A stretch of DNA of 64,000 bases from Halomonas meridiana (GTDB lineage: Bacteria > Pseudomonadota > Gammaproteobacteria > Pseudomonadales > Halomonadaceae): the NCBI RefSeq assembly GCF_009846525.1, contig NZ_CP024621.1, positions 2,542,001 to 2,606,000 on the forward strand. Direction: 5' to 3'. Position 1 is the stretch's first letter, and each line of letters opens with the position of its first letter. Shown here piece by piece: positions 35,657 to 46,752 of the stretch. Position numbers and translations under genes: made by a program. Below the pieces are notes generated by a model. It was not told the DNA's origin. It saw only the letters and a program-made list of their open reading frames with translations, and ran no database searches.

Positions 35657-37501
35657 TTAATCCAGCTTGGAGAGGTCGCGTACCGCGCCTTTGTCAGCGG
35701 AGGTAGCGAGTAGCGCATAGGCCTTGAGCGCTGGAGTGACCTTACGCGGACGCTGCTCGACCGGTTTCCAGGCGTCTTTGCCTTTGGCGTCCATCGCTTC
35801 ACGGCGTTTGGCCAGCTCGGCGTCGCTTAGCTGCACGTTGATCGAGCGGTTGGGAATGTCGATCAGGATGGTATCCCCTTGCTCGACCAAACCAATGGCG
35901 CCCCCTGCTGCTGCTTCCGGAGAGACATGACCGATCGACAGGCCCGAGGTACCGCCAGAGAAACGGCCATCGGTGAGCAGTGCACAAGCCTTGCCCAGCC
36001 CTTTCGATTTCAGATACGAGGTCGGATACAGCATCTCCTGCATACCGGGGCCACCTTTGGGGCCTTCGTAGCGGATGACGACCACATCGCCCTCTTTCAC
36101 TTTGCCTTCCAACACGTTGGCCACCGCTTGGTCTTGAGACTCCACCACGTGGGCTTTGCCTTCAAACACCAGAATGGAGTCATCGACGCCGGCGGTTTTC
36201 ACCACGCAGCCATCCAGCGCGATGTTGCCGTACAGCACGGCCAAACCGCCCTCGCGGGAGAACGCATGTTCCAAATCACGGATACAGCCGGTGGCGCGGT
36301 CGCCATCCAGGCTTGGCCAGCGGGCGCTTTGGGAGAAAGCGGTTTGTGTCGGAACACCGCCCGGGCCTGCTTTGAAGAACTCCACCACATCAGGGCTTGG
36401 CGAGCGCATGATGTCCCACTCGTCCAACGCTGCTTTTAGGCTGTCGCCGTAGACGGTCGGCACCGAGGTATCGAGCACGCCTGCCCGGTCCAGCTCACCG
36501 AGAATGGCCATGATCCCACCGGCACGGTGGACGTCCTCGATGTGGTACTTCTGGGTATTGGGGGCCACCTTGCACAGCTGCGGCACTTCCCGAGAGAGAC
36601 GGTCGATATCCGCCATGGTGAAGTCAACTTCCGCTTCTTGGGCGGCGGCCAGCAGGTGAAGAATGGTGTTGGTCGAGCCGCCCATGGCGATATCCAGCGT
36701 CATGGCGTTCTTGAAGGCGGCTTTGCTACCAATCGCGCGGGGGAGCAGGTGCGCCTCTTCGCCCTCGTAATAGCGTTTGGCCAGCTCGACGATGCGATGA
36801 CCGGCGGTCTCGAACAGACGGCGACGATCGGCGTGGGTCGCCAGGACGGTGCCGTTACCCGGCAAGGCCAACCCCAATGCTTCGGTGAGACAGTTCATGG
36901 AGTTGGCGGTGAACATACCCGAGCAGCTTCCGCAGGTAGGGCACGCACTGCGCTCGACTTCGGCCAGGGTTTCGTCATCGACACTGTCGTCGGCCGCCAT
37001 GACCATGGCATCGACGAGGTCGAGGCCGTGATCCAGGAGTTTGGTTTTACCGGCTTCCATCGGGCCGCCGGAGACGAAAATGACCGGAATATTGAGGCGC
37101 ATCGCGGCCATCAGCATGCCAGGGGTGATCTTGTCGCAGTTGGAGATACACACCAGCGCATCGGCACAGTGGGCGTTGCACATGTACTCGACGCTATCGG
37201 CAATGATGTCGCGACTCGGCAGCGAATAGAGCATACCGTCGTGGCCCATGGCGATCCCATCGTCCACGGCGATGGTGTTGAACTCCTTGGCAACGCCACC
37301 CGCTTTTTCGATTTCACGCGCCACCAGTTGGCCCATGTCTTTTAGGTGGACATGGCCCGGGACGAACTGGGTAAACGAGTTGGCGACCGCAATGATCGGT
37401 TTATGAAAGTCGTCATCTTTCATACCGGTGGCACGCCAAAGGGCACGAGCGCCAGCCATATTGCGGCCAGCGGTGGTGGTACGGGAGCGGTACTCGGGCA
37501 T
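35657..37501 (-). CDS. ilvD: Dihydroxy-acid dehydratase
   Basis: Fe-S enzyme of 614 residues in valine and isoleucine synthesis, dehydrating 2,3-dihydroxy acids. Cluster cysteines are in the [12 protein letters not shown] and [15 protein letters not shown] motifs. A C-terminal [17 protein letters not shown] motif is present. The ATG at 37501 (MPEYRSRTT) is the family start and follows GAGGACACC; the open frame extends 17 codons upstream. No other ilv gene is nearby. Confidence 0.96.
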   Translation of the reverse strand: MPEYRSRTTTAGRNMAGARALWRATGMKDDDFHKPIIAVANSFTQFVPGHVHLKDMGQLVAREIEKAGGVAKEFNTIAVDDGIAMGHDGMLYSLPSRDIIADSVEYMCNAHCADALVCISNCDKITPGMLMAAMRLNIPVIFVSGGPMEAGKTKLLDHGLDLVDAMVMAADDSVDDETLAEVERSACPTCGSCSGMFTANSMNCLTEALGLALPGNGTVLATHADRRRLFETAGHRIVELAKRYYEGEEAHLLPRAIGSKAAFKNAMTLDIAMGGSTNTILHLLAAAQEAEVDFTMADIDRLSREVPQLCKVAPNTQKYHIEDVHRAGGIMAILGELDRAGVLDTSVPTVYGDSLKAALDEWDIMRSPSPDVVEFFKAGPGGVPTQTAFSQSARWPSLDGDRATGCIRDLEHAFSREGGLAVLYGNIALDGCVVKTAGVDDSILVFEGKAHVVESQDQAVANVLEGKVKEGDVVVIRYEGPKGGPGMQEMLYPTSYLKSKGLGKACALLTDGRFSGGTSGLSIGHVSPEAAAGGAIGLVEQGDTILIDIPNRSINVQLSDAELAKRREAMDAKGKDAWKPVEQRPRKVTPALKAYALLATSADKGAVRDLSKLD

Positions 37502-37641
37502 GGTGTCCTCTACATCTTTATCGTGGCCTGCCGCATACGTGGCGGCAGGCAATTGAATCCAGCGGCCTTAGATTGTGGCATGAGCGCACCGCAGAGACTA
37601 GATGTAGAGGGCAACCAAACGCGTGTGATGCCTATGGACGG

Positions 37642-39813
37642 TTAAAAGGTCTCCCATTCCTCTTCGGCGGGGGCGGTTTCAGGCCGGTTGAGCGCCGGAC
37701 GGGATGGCGCTTCTGCCTGCGCCTCGTCTTGGCGCTGCGACGGCAGGCTGGAAGTAGAGGCATCACGCCGAGACAGTCGCATCCGCGCGGCTTCGCTGCT
37801 CTCCTCCTCTGCGCCTTCTAAACGGAAGGCGGCAATCACGTTCGCTAGGTCGAGCGCTTCGTTGGTCAACCGCTGGGCAGCGCCGGAGATCGATTGTACT
37901 TTGCTCGCGTTCTGCTGGGTGACATGATCCATCTCAGAGACCGCCGTATTGATCTGGGCGATACCGCTGCTCTGCTCGTCCGAGGCGGTGCTGATCTCTT
38001 CCATGATATCGCTGACACGCATCACTTGGTTGACGACCTGGTCGATGGCCCGTTCGGCCTCTTTGACGGCATCCGCGCCACCGGCAATCTCTTGAGAGGA
38101 GGTATCGATCAACCGACGAATCTCACCCGCCGCCTCGGCACTGCGCCCGGCCAAGTTGCGCACCTCGTTGGCGACCACGGCAAAGCCGCGCCCCTGCTCC
38201 CCTGCCCTGGCGGCTTCGACCGACGCGTTCAAGGCCAGAATATTGGTCTGGAAGGCGATGCCATCAATGACGGTGATGATGTCGTTCATTTTGTCGGCAC
38301 TGGCCGCGATGCGCTCCATTCGCTCCACCAGCGCCTGCATGCGCTCCCCCGTTTCACGGCTGGTGGTGGCATTTTGCATGGCCAGTTGATTGGCCTGGCG
38401 TGCGTTCTCGGTGTTCTGCTGCACCGTGGCCGTCATTTGATCCATGCTGGACGCCGTTTGTTGCAGCGAAGAGGCCTGCTGCTCGGTGCGCGACGCCAAC
38501 TCCTCGTTTTGCTGCTGGATATGCTCCGAGGCAGGCGTGACGATCTCCACTTTGTTACCGACTTCGGTAATCAAGCCAGAGAGACTGGCGCGCATGGTTT
38601 CCAGGGAAGCCAGGAGCTCCCCCAACTCATCGTCGCGTTTGAGAGTGACACGGTTGGCCAAGTTGCCCGCCGCAATTTGAAACGTCACACGGCGCGCCTC
38701 GTTGAGAGAGCGGATCAGTGAACGCAGCACGGCCACGCTGAGCCCCACCATCATCAAAATACCGAACAGGAGAACGCCCAACTGGCCCCACAGTAACCAC
38801 TGCTGCTGACGCTCGGCATTGGTCATGAGCGTTTGCGCTGCGCTACGCTCGTTATCGACCAGTAGATTGATGGTGGCGCTGATGCTATCGGAGGTCGGCT
38901 TCACGACATCATTGAACGCCTCGAACGCGGCGAACCCATTGCCATCGCGTATCGCGGTGAACGCCGTATCAGCGCCGCTCAAGAACGTCGCCAAATGCGC
39001 TGTTAGCCCCTGCTGAACGCCGCTGGCTTCCGTGCGCTGGGCAGTGAACGCTTGCCATGTTTGGTTGATGTCCCCCTGGAGTGCGCTCAACTGCTCTTCG
39101 AGCAGATCCAGGTCGGCCCGGCGCGGATTGCGCACGGCGGGTTCTAGCGCCTGCAAAAGCTGCCCGGTGCCCTGCTCGATTTGTTGGAGGTCGGCGACGC
39201 CTTCAAGGCCCGTTTGATTCAGCGTGCGTAACCGGTCAGCGGAGCTGGTGATCCCGTAGACGCCTGCCGCCCCCGCGACGGCCAGCAGCGCAATGGCGAC
39301 AATGACCATTCCCATCAGCTTGGCCTGCATACTGCTGAAACTAAAGCGCTGCACCCAACCACGCACGCCGGTGCGTCGTAATGCACCATAATGGAGCTTG
39401 AACCGTCGGCTCCGCCCCTGTTGCATGGCGCTATACGCCTTGGCGGCACGAGCGATGGCTTTTTGCCCGGCTTTACGACGAATTGCCGTGTAACCTGCCA
39501 CTCGGTTGCCGTCGAGCAGCGGCGCTACCGTGGTATGCACCCAATACGTATCGCCATTCTTACAGCGGTTTTTGACGATCCCTTGCCACGTTCTACCTTT
39601 TTCGATGGTGGCCCACATATTGCTGAAGACCAACGCGGGCATGTCTGGATCACGAAAGATGCTGTGGGGTTCGCCCATCAGCGCCGTCTGTGAGTAACCA
39701 CTGACATCGATGAATGTCTGGTTAACGTAAGTGATCTTTCCCTGCCGGTCAGAGCGTGAAATCAACACCTGATCGTCTGACAATTCGAATGCTGCCTGGC
39801 TGGATATGCTCAT
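37642..39813 (-). CDS. PAS-4HB-HAMP methyl-accepting chemotaxis protein (first of a tandem pair)
   Basis: Chemoreceptor of 723 residues. An N-terminal PAS domain (about 10-120, [17 protein letters not shown] and [18 protein letters not shown]) resembles Aer. A basic linker follows, then a transmembrane helix near 170, a Tar-like four-helix periplasmic domain, a second transmembrane helix, HAMP, and a methyl-accepting signalling domain with the conserved tip [19 protein letters not shown]. The last residues EEWETF match the xWxxF pentapeptide that tethers CheR/CheB. ATG at 39813 follows GGTGGGG; a GTG at 39825 is an alternative. A paralog lies directly upstream. Confidence 0.92.
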   Translation of the reverse strand: MSISSQAAFELSDDQVLISRSDRQGKITYVNQTFIDVSGYSQTALMGEPHSIFRDPDMPALVFSNMWATIEKGRTWQGIVKNRCKNGDTYWVHTTVAPLLDGNRVAGYTAIRRKAGQKAIARAAKAYSAMQQGRSRRFKLHYGALRRTGVRGWVQRFSFSSMQAKLMGMVIVAIALLAVAGAAGVYGITSSADRLRTLNQTGLEGVADLQQIEQGTGQLLQALEPAVRNPRRADLDLLEEQLSALQGDINQTWQAFTAQRTEASGVQQGLTAHLATFLSGADTAFTAIRDGNGFAAFEAFNDVVKPTSDSISATINLLVDNERSAAQTLMTNAERQQQWLLWGQLGVLLFGILMMVGLSVAVLRSLIRSLNEARRVTFQIAAGNLANRVTLKRDDELGELLASLETMRASLSGLITEVGNKVEIVTPASEHIQQQNEELASRTEQQASSLQQTASSMDQMTATVQQNTENARQANQLAMQNATTSRETGERMQALVERMERIAASADKMNDIITVIDGIAFQTNILALNASVEAARAGEQGRGFAVVANEVRNLAGRSAEAAGEIRRLIDTSSQEIAGGADAVKEAERAIDQVVNQVMRVSDIMEEISTASDEQSSGIAQINTAVSEMDHVTQQNASKVQSISGAAQRLTNEALDLANVIAAFRLEGAEEESSEAARMRLSRRDASTSSLPSQRQDEAQAEAPSRPALNRPETAPAEEEWETF

Positions 39814-39940
39814 CAAGAACCCCACCTGTTATTTTTGAGAAAGGCCTGTTTTGCCTATGACCCAGCGACGTCCTTTTTACCAAGCCGTGACCTGACGTCG
39901 AGCCGCTTTCCGACCAACGCCTCACACCAAAAGATGCAGC

Positions 39941-39971
39941 AAAAAATATGCCACCCGGCGGGTGGCATATT
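39941..39971 (-). terminator. Terminator of the second chemoreceptor gene
   Basis: A perfect 13-bp stem AATATGCCACCCG / CGGGTGGCATATT with a very short centre is followed by T-rich sequence on the minus strand, ending the 40-42 kb chemoreceptor. Confidence 0.88.
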
Positions 39972-40032
39972 CAAATGATCGATCATGCGATACATCAATG
40001 GTGATTAAACGCAGCGCTGCGCCTCACCTCAT

Positions 40033-42216
40033 TCAAAACGCATCCCACTCCTCGTTCTCATTGTGAGCCGGCGTATGTGCGCGCTGGCGAGCGCTCGATT
40101 CTTGCGTCGGCGCGTCACTCGGCAGGGCTGCTACGTTCTGCTTGACGGCTTTCTGAGCCCGCGCCAGCTTTTCACGGGCCGTGCTGGTGCTCTCGGCCTG
40201 AGCGCCTTCGAGGCGGAAGGCATCGACGACGTTGGCAAGCTCGAAGGCTTCCAGCGCCAGGTTGTCTGCCGAGGCCGCGATCGACTGCACTTTGGTGGCG
40301 TTTTGCTGGGTCACCCCATCCATTTCGGCAATGGCGGCATTGATCTGGCCAATTCCGCTGCTCTGCTCGCTCGACGCAGTACTAATCGAGGCCATGAGGT
40401 CGCTCACGCGGCTCACCTGCTCCACCACGTTTTCAATCGCGCGCTCGGCTTGCTCGACAGCGCTTCGACCGCCGCTCACCTCTTGGGTGGTGCTATCGAT
40501 CATTTTGCGAATTTCTTGGGCGGCGTCGGCACTGCGGCTTGCCAACGTGCGTACCTCGCTGGCGACCACGGCAAAGCCTCGCCCATGCTCGCCCGCCCGG
40601 GCTGCTTCGACCGACGCATTGAGCGCCAGAATGTTGGTTTGGAAAGCAATGCTGTCGATGACACCGATCATCTCGGTCATCTTCTCCGCGCTTTTGGCAA
40701 TGCGCTGCATGCGCTCGACGAGCTGCTCCATCTGCTGGCGGGTATCCCGCGTGCTGGCGGCATTTTGCTGAGCCAATTCCGTGGCTTGGCGGGCATTGTC
40801 GTTGTTTTGCTGAACGGTCGACGTCATCTCCTCCATGCTCGACGCCGTTTGCTGCAACGAAGACGCCTGCTGCTCCGTCCGCGAGGCAAGCTCTTCGTTC
40901 TCGGCGGCAATTTGCTGAATCGCGGGGGTTACCACGGAAACACGGTTCTCCACGTCGCCGACGATGCTCGAAAGACTGAAGCGCATCGTATCCAGGGAGT
41001 AGAGCAGCTCTCCCAACTCGTCATTGCTCTGGCGGCGCTCTCGAGCCGCCAAATTACCCGCGGCGATTTGAAACGTCATGTAGCGCGCGCCCGCCAGACT
41101 GCGAAACACCGATTTCAAAATGAATACGCTGAGCGCCACTAGGACGCAGATACCAATGAGTAGGAGTACCGACTGAGCAAGAAACATCTGTTGGCGGCCT
41201 TGACGCGCATCGTCCATCAAATCGGCGGCGCCCGCTCGCTCCTCATCCACTAGCTGACTGTTGAGCTCGCGGATACTGGCCGTGGCGGGCAGCACCTCGC
41301 TATTGAGCGCCTCGAACGCTGCGAAGCCGTTGGCTTGGTCGATCGCATCGACGGCCCCCTTCACGCCAGCGCGCCAAGCAGCGAAGGCCTCATCGAACCC
41401 CTGAAGCACCGTTTGCGACGCGCTACTGGTTTGACGATACGTCTCCCATAGTGTTTGGGCACTTTGCGTGTTGGCCGCTAATTGCGTCGAGACGGCCTCC
41501 ATATCCACACGACGCGGATTTCTGACCGCAGGTTCCAACTCCTCCACGGCCAACCCAATGTGGCGCTCGATGAGCTGCAGGTCGGCAACGGACTCTAGTC
41601 CGGCGCGATTGAGCGTTTCCAGGCGCTCGCCGGAAACGTTCAAACCGTACAGACCCAGCCCGCCCGACAGCCCTAACAGCACGACCGCCGCGATGACCAT
41701 TCCCGTCAGCTTGGCTTTGAGGCTAGTAAATTGAAAGCGCGCCACAATGCCGCCCAAACCGCGACGCTTCAACGCCCCTTGGTGTAGCGCATAGCGGCGT
41801 GACTTGCCTTTTTCACGTATGTCGGCATAAACCTGTTCGGCCAGCGCGATACGCTTGGCCGACGCTTTACGGCGCAGCGAGGTATAGCCCACGATGCGGT
41901 CGCCATCTCGCAAGGGAGCAACCGTGGCGTTGACCCAATAGTAATCACCATTTTTGCGTCGATTCTTGACCGTCCCCTGCCAAGTACCGCCCGCTTGAAT
42001 GGTTTTCCAAAAATCGGCGTACGCCGCTTCGGGCATATCGGGGTGGCGGATCAGATTGTGCGGTGCGCCCAGCAGCTCATCCCGCGAGTAGCCGCTGACC
42101 TCCACGAAGGCAGCGTTGGCATAGGTCACGTTACCTTTCAAATCAGAACGTGAAATGAGTACGGTCTCTTCATCGAGCACGTATTCACGTTGAGTAACGG
42201 GCTGGTTATTGCGCAT
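40033..42216 (-). CDS. PAS-4HB-HAMP methyl-accepting chemotaxis protein (second of a tandem pair)
   Basis: Chemoreceptor of 727 residues with the same order as its neighbour: Aer-like PAS ([35 protein letters not shown]), transmembrane helix, Tar-like periplasmic bundle, second helix, HAMP, and signalling domain with the tip [19 protein letters not shown]. It ends NEEWDAF, again the CheR/CheB tether form. The two differ most in the periplasmic bundle, so they may sense different ligands while sharing the PAS signal. ATG at 42216 follows AGGGAGC. A separate terminator means the two are not one operon. Confidence 0.92.
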   Translation of the reverse strand: MRNNQPVTQREYVLDEETVLISRSDLKGNVTYANAAFVEVSGYSRDELLGAPHNLIRHPDMPEAAYADFWKTIQAGGTWQGTVKNRRKNGDYYWVNATVAPLRDGDRIVGYTSLRRKASAKRIALAEQVYADIREKGKSRRYALHQGALKRRGLGGIVARFQFTSLKAKLTGMVIAAVVLLGLSGGLGLYGLNVSGERLETLNRAGLESVADLQLIERHIGLAVEELEPAVRNPRRVDMEAVSTQLAANTQSAQTLWETYRQTSSASQTVLQGFDEAFAAWRAGVKGAVDAIDQANGFAAFEALNSEVLPATASIRELNSQLVDEERAGAADLMDDARQGRQQMFLAQSVLLLIGICVLVALSVFILKSVFRSLAGARYMTFQIAAGNLAARERRQSNDELGELLYSLDTMRFSLSSIVGDVENRVSVVTPAIQQIAAENEELASRTEQQASSLQQTASSMEEMTSTVQQNNDNARQATELAQQNAASTRDTRQQMEQLVERMQRIAKSAEKMTEMIGVIDSIAFQTNILALNASVEAARAGEHGRGFAVVASEVRTLASRSADAAQEIRKMIDSTTQEVSGGRSAVEQAERAIENVVEQVSRVSDLMASISTASSEQSSGIGQINAAIAEMDGVTQQNATKVQSIAASADNLALEAFELANVVDAFRLEGAQAESTSTAREKLARAQKAVKQNVAALPSDAPTQESSARQRAHTPAHNENEEWDAF

Positions 42217-42301
42217 AGAAGCTCCCTGACGCTTTATTTTTAATAATTGATTTTGCACCATTATCACGAATTTCCGGGGAACTTAACCAGTAAACAGATG
42301 T

Positions 42302-42332
42302 AAAAAAGCGCCGCTCTCTTCAGAGCGGCGCT
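42302..42332 (-). terminator. Terminator of lon
   Basis: An 11-bp perfect stem AGCGCCGCTCT / AGAGCGGCGCT with a 4-nt loop is followed by a T6 run on the minus strand, 32 bp after the lon stop. Confidence 0.93.
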
Positions 42333-42364
42333 GGGGTGAACGAAAAGGCTTAGGGCGTCACACG

Positions 42365-44839
42365 CTATTTGAAGACCACGTTCGCCACGTCTTTATAGCG
42401 ATTGGCGAAATGAACGGTCATGCCCTCTTTGAGGTAGTCGGGCAGCTCCTCGTAATCTCGACGGTTGGCCTCGGGGAGAATCACCTCGAAGATCTCGCTG
42501 CGCCGCGCAGCGATGACTTTCTCACGAATGCCTCCCACCGGTAGAACTTGCCCTGTCAGGGTCAGCTCACCGGTCATGGCCAGCGGACGATCGATGGCTT
42601 GGTGCTTCGCCAGCGATAGCAGCGCCGTCGTCATGGTCACCCCGGCGGAAGGGCCATCTTTGGGCGTAGCGCCTTCAGGCACGTGCAGGTGGACGAACGC
42701 GGAGTCGAAGAAGTCGGCATCCGCGCCATACTCGGCCAAATGGCCAAGGGTATAGCTATAGGCGATGTTGGCAGACTCCTTCATGACATCGCCCAGCTTG
42801 CCGGTCAGCTTGAAACCGCGATCCAGCGAGTGCACTTTTCCGGCTTCGATGGGGAGCGTGGCGCCACCCATGGAGGTCCAGGCCAGCCCGGTCACCACCC
42901 CTTCACCTTTGAGCACTTTCTCTTTACGGAAGAGCGGCGCACCGAGAAACTCTTCGAGGTTTTTCACCGAAATCTTGACGGTATCAACCTCCTCTTCGAG
43001 CAATTTCACTGCCGCTTTGCGTACGATACGGTGGAGCTGTTTTTCCAGTTGGCGAACACCGGCCTCGCGGGCATACCCATCGATGACCTGCTTTAACGCC
43101 GCGTCGCTGAGATTGATACGCTTCTTCGGCAGATTGTCGCGTTTGAGCAGCTTCGGCCAGAGGTGATGCTTGGCGATTTGCAGCTTCTCTTCAGCGATAT
43201 AGCCTGAGAGACGAATCTGCTCCATGCGGTCCAAGAGCGGGCCGGGAATGCTATCCAGTGTGTTGGCGGTACATACGAAGAGCACCTTCGAGAGATCCAT
43301 GCGCACGTCGAGGTAGTGATCCAGAAAATCGACGTTCTGCTCAGGATCGAGGACTTCGAGCAGTGCCGACGCAGGGTCGCCCTGGAAGGATTGCCCCAGC
43401 TTGTCGATCTCATCGAGCATGATGACCGGGTTCTCGACCTCCACCTCTTTGAAGGCCTGGACCAGCTTACCGGGCATTGCCCCCACGTAGGTGCGACGAT
43501 GGCCTTTGATCTCGGCCTCGTCTCGCATGCCCCCCACGGAAAAGCGGTAGAACTCACGGCCCAGCGCCTCGGCGATGGAGCGCCCAATAGAGGTTTTACC
43601 CACCCCTGGCGGGCCTACCAACAGCACGATGGAACCACCTACATCGCCTTTGAAGGTACCTTCGGCCAGAAACTCGATGATGCGCTCTTTGACATCCTTC
43701 AAACCGTCGTGGTCGCGGTCGAGGACCTGCCGGGCATGGGCAAGATCCAACTTATCCTGGCTGGTGACGCCCCAGGGCAGCGAGGTCAGCCAGTCGAGGT
43801 AGTTACGCGTGGTGCCGTATTCCGGGGAGCCGGTTTCCAACACGCTGAGCTTATTCAACTCGTCATCGATGCGCGCCTGCACCCGCTCGGGCACCACCAG
43901 CGATTCCAGGCGGTTTCTAAACGTATCGACGTCGTTTTCACGATCATCTTTGGAGATACCCAGTTCGCGCTGAATGACCTTGAGCTGTTCGCGTAGGAAG
44001 AATTCCCGCTGACGCTCCTGCATCTGCGCGTTGACCTGCTCGCTGATTTCGCTTTGGAGTTGGGCGACATCGATCTCTTTGCGCAGCAGCGGCAGCACTT
44101 TGTGCATGCGCTCAGCGACAGGCAGCGTGGCCAGCACATCCTGCAGCTCCGGGCCTTTGGCCGACGTGATGGCCGCCGCGAAATCGGTCAGTGGGCCGGG
44201 CTGATGCGGACTGAAACGGTTTAGGTAGTGCTTCAGCTCTTCCCCATACAGCGGGTTGATCGGCAGCAGTTCTTTGATGCCGTTGATGATCGCCATGGCA
44301 TAGGCACGGGTCTCTTCGTCTTCGGCATTGACCGGCTCTTTGGGGTAGGTCACTTCGACCAAATACGGCGGCTCTTTGGAGAGCCAGCGCTGAATTTTGA
44401 AGCGCTGAAGCCCCTGAGCGATGAACTGAATCTGCTGATCTTCGCTCTTGAGTTTATGAACCTTGACCGCTGTACCGATCTCGGGAAAGCCCTCATGGTC
44501 CAGCGATTCGACGCCCTGCTCGCCCACGAAGGCCACGCCAATCGTGTGGTGCGGCGTATTGCCAACGCGACGCATGGTCTCTTCCCAGCGTTCGCGGTTG
44601 ATCACCAGCGGCTGCACCTGGGCAGGGAAAAAGGGGCGATTGTGGATCGGTAGGAGATAAATGCGCTCGGGCAGCATGTCGCTGGCGGGTACTAACGAGC
44701 TTACCCGTTCGCCGTCCGAACGGTAGTCATCGCTGTGCGCACTCTCTGCGTGAGCATCCTGTTCCTGGGAATCTGGAGACTCAGCATCGGTGAGCCAGTC
44801 GTGGTGTTCGTGATCGCGGTCGTAATCCTGGTCGCTCAT
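42365..44839 (-). CDS. lon: Lon-family ATP-dependent protease
   Basis: Hexameric cytoplasmic protease of 824 residues. The LON substrate-binding domain (about 58-250) is followed by the AAA+ module with Walker A GPPGVGKT at 409-416 and Walker B IMLDEIDK, then the protease domain with catalytic S731 (KDGPSAG) and K774 (GGIREKVIAA). Compared with E. coli Lon (784) it has an acidic N-terminal extension of about 50 residues. Its opening, PERIYLLPIHNRPFFP, resembles the second Lon of pseudomonads (AsrA) more than classical Lon, so another Lon may exist in the genome. Start set by GGGAGGGCGC. Confidence 0.93.
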   Translation of the reverse strand: MSDQDYDRDHEHHDWLTDAESPDSQEQDAHAESAHSDDYRSDGERVSSLVPASDMLPERIYLLPIHNRPFFPAQVQPLVINRERWEETMRRVGNTPHHTIGVAFVGEQGVESLDHEGFPEIGTAVKVHKLKSEDQQIQFIAQGLQRFKIQRWLSKEPPYLVEVTYPKEPVNAEDEETRAYAMAIINGIKELLPINPLYGEELKHYLNRFSPHQPGPLTDFAAAITSAKGPELQDVLATLPVAERMHKVLPLLRKEIDVAQLQSEISEQVNAQMQERQREFFLREQLKVIQRELGISKDDRENDVDTFRNRLESLVVPERVQARIDDELNKLSVLETGSPEYGTTRNYLDWLTSLPWGVTSQDKLDLAHARQVLDRDHDGLKDVKERIIEFLAEGTFKGDVGGSIVLLVGPPGVGKTSIGRSIAEALGREFYRFSVGGMRDEAEIKGHRRTYVGAMPGKLVQAFKEVEVENPVIMLDEIDKLGQSFQGDPASALLEVLDPEQNVDFLDHYLDVRMDLSKVLFVCTANTLDSIPGPLLDRMEQIRLSGYIAEEKLQIAKHHLWPKLLKRDNLPKKRINLSDAALKQVIDGYAREAGVRQLEKQLHRIVRKAAVKLLEEEVDTVKISVKNLEEFLGAPLFRKEKVLKGEGVVTGLAWTSMGGATLPIEAGKVHSLDRGFKLTGKLGDVMKESANIAYSYTLGHLAEYGADADFFDSAFVHLHVPEGATPKDGPSAGVTMTTALLSLAKHQAIDRPLAMTGELTLTGQVLPVGGIREKVIAARRSEIFEVILPEANRRDYEELPDYLKEGMTVHFANRYKDVANVVFK

Positions 44840-44968
44840 GCGCCCTCCCATCAACAGTGACCCGCGGCTTTCGCCGCTTAGCATGCTTCAAGGAATGTGG
44901 GCACAGAGTGAAAACTTCAACCCTAAAGACGATTTACCTAGCCGCCCACTGACCTCTATCAGGAGCAC

Positions 44969-46225
44969 TCACGGCTGCCATAGCGGCGGCATCGGCCGCC
45001 CGTTGACACGCCATACCCCACGAATCACATCGAACTGTAGCTCGCGAGTGCCCAACGGTAGGCCGAGCCAGAGTGCCGCCACGGTTGGGGCGTCGTGCCA
45101 AATGAAGTCCCCATCAATGCGCTCGATCCAGCGTGCGCGTTCGACCGGTTTGTCAAGCGCGGTAATGCTCAGCTCTTCGAGGCGCCGCGCATCGAAGAAT
45201 AGCGCGCCCTCTGCGTCCACTTGCAGCCCCAACAGCGGGCTATCCAAAGCAATGGTGGTGACATCGAGCCGTGGTGAATCGCTCAAGACCTGGCGCAGAT
45301 CAGGCTCCAAACGCGCCAACAGGCCCTCCGCCATGGGCAAGCTCGCGTCGCCCCAGGCAGCCTCTTGGCGCAAACGACGAATCGTTTGCCGAACGGCGTC
45401 GCCATTCAAACGCGACAGCTCTGCCTCGATACGACCGCTGAGAAGCGGGGTGTCGGGCGCTTCACTGGGCACGCGCACCTCGCCTACGATCAGCTCGCCT
45501 TTCAGGCGTAGCTCGCTCTCGTCCAGCTCCATATGGCTATGGAGATCCAGGGGAGCGACGTGAATGTCGTAAGCCGGATAATGCAGCGCCAGCTGCTCGA
45601 TATGCAGGTGATCCCGCTGGGCAAAATGGTAGGCATCGTCGATGTAGGTGTAGCGACTTTCCAAAGTGGCGGGGCCAAGCGTGAGCTGCGACAGGCCGTC
45701 GGTCAGCGTGAGTTGATCCAGCAGCCCGCGTAAGCGCCAGTCACCAAACACTCCCTCCAGGCGAACCCGTGCGCCACGTACGTCCAGCTCGCGTCCATTT
45801 TGCTGAATGACGAAGGGGGCCAGTGCCAAGCGAAGTTCGGTATGACCGCTCAAGGTCTGATAGCGGCCCTGCCAGCGCGGCACGGAGGGCGCGGAGACCT
45901 CCCCCACCGCTTTTTGCAGCACGCTATCCAAACGCGGCAGCAGCGTGCCTTCGACATCGGTGCTCAATACCCCGTGTCGGGCTCGGTAGGAGAGTTCCAA
46001 ACGCCAGGGACGGCCCAACAGTGGCGAGAGAATGAGCCGCCCCCGGGACGTGAGCCACCCTTGGCGGCTCTCCACTCGGCTGACTCGCCATTCGCCTCGG
46101 GCCTCTAAGTCCTCCAGCGCCTGACGAAGGCTGCGCTCGAAAAGTACGCTGGATAGCAGTTGCGCGACCATCCACACGACGGCTATCGTCGCGAGAATAG
46201 GCACGATCAAACGTTCCTTGCGCAT
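44969..46225 (-). CDS. YdgA-like (DUF945) inner-membrane-anchored protein
   Basis: Protein of 418 residues with one N-terminal membrane anchor (RLIVPILATIAVVWMVAQLL) and a long beta-rich region, probably periplasmic. Conserved parts include SRQGWLTSRGRL near residue 53 and the Leu-rich repeats of LRGLLDQLTLTDGLSQLTLG, which match the YdgA family. The function is not known. It lies upstream of lon, separated by about 130 bp. Confidence 0.72.
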   Translation of the reverse strand: MRKERLIVPILATIAVVWMVAQLLSSVLFERSLRQALEDLEARGEWRVSRVESRQGWLTSRGRLILSPLLGRPWRLELSYRARHGVLSTDVEGTLLPRLDSVLQKAVGEVSAPSVPRWQGRYQTLSGHTELRLALAPFVIQQNGRELDVRGARVRLEGVFGDWRLRGLLDQLTLTDGLSQLTLGPATLESRYTYIDDAYHFAQRDHLHIEQLALHYPAYDIHVAPLDLHSHMELDESELRLKGELIVGEVRVPSEAPDTPLLSGRIEAELSRLNGDAVRQTIRRLRQEAAWGDASLPMAEGLLARLEPDLRQVLSDSPRLDVTTIALDSPLLGLQVDAEGALFFDARRLEELSITALDKPVERARWIERIDGDFIWHDAPTVAALWLGLPLGTRELQFDVIRGVWRVNGRPMPPLWQP

Positions 46226-46278
46226 GCTATCTCCTTGAACGGTCTCTCAACGAGACCCGACTCCATGCCACCGATCGC

Positions 46279-46752
46279 TCAATGTAGCCAAAACCATAGG
46301 TGCATGGTGCTCCAGGCGTAGATCCCTGCCATGACATCATCGATCATGATGCCAAATCCGCCCGCGACCCGGCGGTCGGCCCAGCGAATGGGCCAAGGTT
46401 TGAAAACATCGAAAATGCGGAACACCACGAATCCCCATAGCGCCGCTTCCCAGGAGAATGGCACGGCTGCCATGGTAATCCAATAGCCAACGAACTCATC
46501 CCACACGATCCCCGAGTGGTCATGCACGCCCAGGTCGTGGGAAGTCTTGTCACATAGCCAAACCCCGACGACAAACGCGGCCAACACGATTCCCAGGTAC
46601 CAACCCAGGCTTAAGTCGGCCATCATCCAGTAAAAGGGAATGGCGGCCAGTGTGCCGAAGGTACCCGGAGCCCACGGCACCGTGCCGCTGCCCAGGCCAA
46701 ACGCAAAAAAGTGAGTGGGGCGCCGCCAAACGCTCGCCGGTGCACGATTCAT
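46279..46752 (-). CDS. pgpA: Phosphatidylglycerophosphatase A
   Basis: Inner-membrane protein of 157 residues that dephosphorylates phosphatidylglycerophosphate. The family motifs FAFGLGSGTVPWAPGTFGTL (start region) and DHSGIVWDEFVGYWITM (acidic site) are present, with three to four hydrophobic helices. The start overlaps the thiL stop by 4 nt (ATGA). The gene order thiL-pgpA is conserved. Confidence 0.94.
   Translation of the reverse strand: MNRAPASVWRRPTHFFAFGLGSGTVPWAPGTFGTLAAIPFYWMMADLSLGWYLGIVLAAFVVGVWLCDKTSHDLGVHDHSGIVWDEFVGYWITMAAVPFSWEAALWGFVVFRIFDVFKPWPIRWADRRVAGGFGIMIDDVMAGIYAWSTMHLWFWLH

Noticed and set aside
40063..41142. 359-codon open frame on the plus strand opposite the second chemoreceptor
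   Set aside because: Antisense to the conserved signalling domain; low-complexity His/Leu/Arg sequence typical of shadow frames.
42261..42286. Possible sigma28 promoter for the second PAS chemoreceptor (TTAAGTTC and CGTGATAA)
   Set aside because: Spacing is 10 rather than 11 and only five of eight -10 positions match; not strong enough to list.
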